From: Candidatus Poribacteria bacterium
GTDB taxonomy: Bacteria > Poribacteria > WGA-4E > GCA-2687025
NCBI GenBank assembly: GCA_002687025.1
Contig: NYZG01000335.1
Coordinates: 1-6,734 of the forward strand
Length of the DNA: 6,734 nt
Reading direction: 5' to 3'
The stretch's first letter is position 1, and each line of letters opens with the position of its first letter. The notes under the pieces were generated by a model. It saw nothing but the letters and a program-made list of their open reading frames with translations, searched no databases and was not told the DNA's origin. This document shows positions 4,637-6,734 of this stretch, in pieces. A program made the translations under genes and the position numbers.

Positions 4637-5518
4637 GTGCTTCTTCGCGGAATCGCCCCGTTCGACCGTCTCACCGCGCGGTTGCTCGCAGCGGTGAAGC
4701 GTCAGTTCCGGTGGACTCCCCCGTTCGCCGACCGCGTCAACTACTTCAGGGGCGTTGCGACGCGCCTGCGCGAAGAAGGATTCACGGTCCATCACCCCGA
4801 AGTCAGCTTCGCGAAGACCGTCGAACGACGCGCGGAAGACTTGGGCAAAGCACTGAAAAAGGTGCTCGCCGAGCCGAACGTCGACAAGGTGCACATCATC
4901 AGCCACAGCATGGGCGCCCTGGACGCCCGTCACATGATCGTCGACGGAGGCATGGCAGACCACGTCGCCAGCTTGACGACAATCGCGGCGCCACACCGCG
5001 GCACGCACATCGCTGACATGCTCGCCGAGGGCACGGTGGGCAATATCACGAAGCCCCTGAGGCGGATGCTGGAGTTGGGCGGCCTCAGCAGCCTGACGAC
5101 CTCGGAATGTACGGCGTTCAACGCGCGTGCGGAACACGCCGAAGCCACGAACGGCGTCGTATACCGAGCCTACTACAGCTTTCAGGATTACCCGCGTGTC
5201 TTTGCCGTCTTGCAGCCGTCGTGGAAGATCATCCACAACAAGGCGGCCGAAGGCGAGAAAGACAACGACGGCCTGGCGCCGGTGACGTCGCAGCGGTGGC
5301 AGCCCACCCTCTCCTCCTCGGACGGTTCGCACGTGAAAGACGTGGGGCAGAAGCCGTTCCCGGTTCGCGGCGACCATCTCAATGTACTCGGGTGGTGGGA
5401 GCCCAATGACGCGCGTGTATGGTGGTGGCGTCGCAGTCTGGTGGCGCAGAAGAGGCAGTACGAGGCCGAGGTCAGAGAGGCCTATGTCACAATCGCCACG
5501 GAAGCCGTGAACTCCTGA
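4637..5518 (+). CDS. Lipase-like alpha/beta hydrolase
   Basis: Predicted esterase or lipase related to bacterial triacylglycerol lipases, 293 residues from GTG 4637. The nucleophile elbow is IISHSMGALDARH, Ser91 in SHSMG. It is followed by TTIAAPHRGTHIAD (114-127), matching the TPHRG element of lipases. Acid: Asp211 in DNDGLAPV. Base: His247 in DHLNVLGWW. The early VNYFRGVATRLREEG (34-48) matches the segment after the oxyanion loop. No signal peptide or membrane segment is seen, so it is probably cytoplasmic. Oddities: the oxyanion-hole HG of the family reads Arg4-Gly5 (LLRGIAPFD), one transition (CAC to CGC) from histidine; and GTG 4637 falls inside the first core strand, so some N-terminus is missing. 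In frame the sequence is open upstream to TGA 4556-4558 without an ATG. AAGGGAG (4617-4623) lies 13 bases before GTG 4637, a weak spacing. A frameshift near 4628 would restore a start at ATG 4593. Confidence 0.82.
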   Translation: MLLRGIAPFDRLTARLLAAVKRQFRWTPPFADRVNYFRGVATRLREEGFTVHHPEVSFAKTVERRAEDLGKALKKVLAEPNVDKVHIISHSMGALDARHMIVDGGMADHVASLTTIAAPHRGTHIADMLAEGTVGNITKPLRRMLELGGLSSLTTSECTAFNARAEHAEATNGVVYRAYYSFQDYPRVFAVLQPSWKIIHNKAAEGEKDNDGLAPVTSQRWQPTLSSSDGSHVKDVGQKPFPVRGDHLNVLGWWEPNDARVWWWRRSLVAQKRQYEAEVREAYVTIATEAVNS

Positions 5519-5550
5519 ACGGCGGTTACGGCGGCCGGCGGGCAATCGCG
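5519..5550. other. Convergent gap between hydrolase and phosphotransferase
   Basis: Only 32 bases separate the two stop codons. The sequence is GC-rich (ggcggttacggcggccggcg) but shows no stem with perfect arms or T-run, so the terminators, if any, lie inside the genes. Confidence 0.4.
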
Positions 5551-6429
5551 CTAGACATCGCGGAACGCGTCGGCCAACGCAGGCAGCTCCAGCGCTCGAA
5601 CGACCCACGGCAAGCCGGTCACCAACTGCTGTCGCTGCACTACGCGCACGCGCGGCGCGTCGGGTATCTTGTCCAGTCCCGCGTTCGCGGCGAAGTAGCC
5701 TGTCACCACCGCAGCGACCTCGGGGGCGTCGGGCAGGATCGTGTCCGGCGCGGGGCCGCCCTCGTACGCGAGGCTGGGCAGCCAGAAACCCAGGTCGAGG
5801 CGTGAGTTTCCAAGACACGCGCAGTTCCAGTCGATGAACAGCACGCGGTCGTCCGTCATGCACATGTTGTCGCTGCGGAGGTCGAAGTGCGTCAGGCTGT
5901 CGCCGTCGATGGGGCAACGCTGCTCGTAATCGACCAGGATTGGCAGCGCGACATCCAACCAGTCGCCGTCCGCGAATCCGAGAGATAGGAACGGTTCGGG
6001 GTCGGCCGCGACCGTCCTCCAGCCCCGCCCGGCCTGCCCGTACACCTCCGCGAACGGGTCCAGGTCGACGGTCGTCGAGTGCATCGCCTCCACCTGCGCG
6101 AGCGCGCGGCCGATGCGCGCCGTGTCCCACGGAGGCGGCCAGTGCGCGTGCGAAAGGTCCTCAGTGACGAGAATCGGCGCGGCCTCGTGATCCTCCCATG
6201 CCACCACGCGCGGCACGAACGGCCCGTCGATCGCCCCATAGACGTGGGCCTCGCGGCGCAGAAAACTACACGTGAGAGGCGTCGCCCCCGCCTTGACGAA
6301 GAAGCTGCCGTTCGCCGTCCTGCACACGAGCCGGGCAGCGGGGGTGTAGCCACCCTCCGCTCGCACATGCGACTCGACGCGCGACCCGATCAGAGCCTCG
6401 ATGCGCGCCAGAAGTTCTTGCCCCGCCAC
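5551..6429 (-). CDS. Aminoglycoside phosphotransferase-fold (APH) kinase
   Basis: Predicted ATP-dependent small-molecule kinase of the APH/choline-kinase fold, 292 residues, cytoplasmic. In order: nucleotide loop EGGYTPAARLVC (about 25-36); SFFVKAG with the ATP-binding Lys46; RREAHVY with Glu60 of the salt bridge; LVTEDLS hinge region; PPWDTARIGRALAQVEAMH; the catalytic loop THFDLRSDN (HxDxxxxN: His181, Asp183, Asn188); and LFIDWN with metal-binding Asp200. All key residues are present, so it should be active. The family is broad, and the opening GGYTPAAR plus AHWPPPW are seen in environmental and actinobacterial members of unknown substrate; antibiotic resistance should not be assumed. The start is GTG 6429: AGGGAG lies 8 bases upstream and conservation begins soon after. 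In-frame ATG 6480 and GTG 6486 have no ribosome binding site and add a basic, unconserved stretch. Confidence 0.85.
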   Translation of the reverse strand: MAGQELLARIEALIGSRVESHVRAEGGYTPAARLVCRTANGSFFVKAGATPLTCSFLRREAHVYGAIDGPFVPRVVAWEDHEAAPILVTEDLSHAHWPPPWDTARIGRALAQVEAMHSTTVDLDPFAEVYGQAGRGWRTVAADPEPFLSLGFADGDWLDVALPILVDYEQRCPIDGDSLTHFDLRSDNMCMTDDRVLFIDWNCACLGNSRLDLGFWLPSLAYEGGPAPDTILPDAPEVAAVVTGYFAANAGLDKIPDAPRVRVVQRQQLVTGLPWVVRALELPALADAFRDV

Positions 6430-6671
6430 TGCGCACACTCCCTGCCCGGCGCCCCTCGGCCTTTCAGCGCGGCGGCCCATCGACACGAACGCATCGTATC
6501 ACTGGGCGCGAGGACCTAACACCCGACCGACGACTCCCCAGGGGCCGCCACGCGCCGCGCGAACATTGCCCGGGCGTTTGCGTTGTGGATCAACGCGTCC
6601 AAGCCGGTGACAGCGCCCATGCCGCGCGTTGGCTATCGTATCAGACGGACCTCGTCATCGGAGGGAGAAGC
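6430..6671. other. Divergent intergenic region
   Basis: Holds the ribosome binding sites of both flanking genes and two direct copies of atcgtatca (6493-6501 and 6635-6643). On the minus strand the first copy reads TGATACGAT, a possible -10 for the phosphotransferase; the second lies about 30 bases before ATG 6672. No good -35 was found for either. Confidence 0.35.
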
Positions 6672-6734
6672 ATGCTTGCCCAGGTCGGAGACCTCGTCAC
6701 GCGGGAAGTGCCGTTCGACGGCGACGAACTCGTC
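6672..6734 (+). CDS. Start of an unidentified protein (partial)
   Basis: ATG 6672 opens MLAQVGDLVTREVPFDGDEL and runs off the window. GGAGGGAG (6660-6667) gives a clear ribosome binding site 4 bases upstream. Codons are GC-rich at the third position, like the neighbours. Twenty-one codons are not enough to name a family. Confidence 0.6.
   Translation, partial: MLAQVGDLVTREVPFDGDELV

Noticed and set aside
3166..5016. 616-codon open frame on the plus strand
   Set aside because: It runs antisense through the well-supported oxidoreductase at 3202-4287, then out of frame into the hydrolase. The product is arginine- and histidine-rich with no domain, as expected for a shadow frame in GC-rich DNA.
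4484..6130. 548-codon open frame on the minus strand
   Set aside because: Antisense to the hydrolase and out of frame with the phosphotransferase; no motif, while both real genes show catalytic residues.
6430..6486. Earlier starts (GTG 6486, ATG 6480) for the phosphotransferase
   Set aside because: No ribosome binding site before them and the added residues are basic and unconserved; GTG 6429 has AGGGAG at 8 bases.

Overview
GC-rich, gene-dense bacterial DNA with short intergenic gaps, Shine-Dalgarno-led genes and several Gfo/Idh/MocA oxidoreductase sequences. This combination is common in uncultured lineages such as Poribacteria, Latescibacterota and Planctomycetota. The sequence alone does not fix the phylum, and no rRNA, tRNA, CRISPR array, transposase or integrase is visible.

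Layout, left to right: the last codons of a plus-strand gene (to 55); a gene-poor stretch (56-536) holding a short minus-strand remnant of a Gfo/Idh/MocA C-terminus (223-299); a minus-strand hairpin (515-539); a 20-codon minus-strand ORF (537-599); an intact minus-strand Gfo/Idh/MocA oxidoreductase (615-1649); a decayed minus-strand Gfo/Idh/MocA C-terminal fragment (1716-1916, perhaps up to about 2075); a well-initiated 32-codon plus-strand ORF (2094-2192) overlapping the start of a plus-strand tandem GNAT acetyltransferase (2146-3105); a strong hairpin between convergent genes (3143-3179); a second intact minus-strand Gfo/Idh/MocA oxidoreductase (3202-4287) with a recognisable promoter; a divergent intergenic region; a plus-strand lipase-like alpha/beta hydrolase (about 4637-5518); a convergent minus-strand APH-fold phosphotransferase (5551-6429); a divergent gap; and the first 21 codons of a plus-strand gene (6672 onward).

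The functional genes look mostly monocistronic rather than one pathway. The two oxidoreductases probably act on sugars, inositols or related polyols. The acetyltransferase, hydrolase and phosphotransferase are single-enzyme genes with unknown substrates. The distinctive feature is evolutionary: two intact Gfo/Idh/MocA genes and two broken ones lie within about 4.1 kb on one strand. One fragment is 73/77 identical to the 3' end of the intact copy at 3202, and all four differences are synonymous. This points to repeated duplication, recombination and loss of the family at this locus. I do not see a new defence, mobile or biosynthetic system here.
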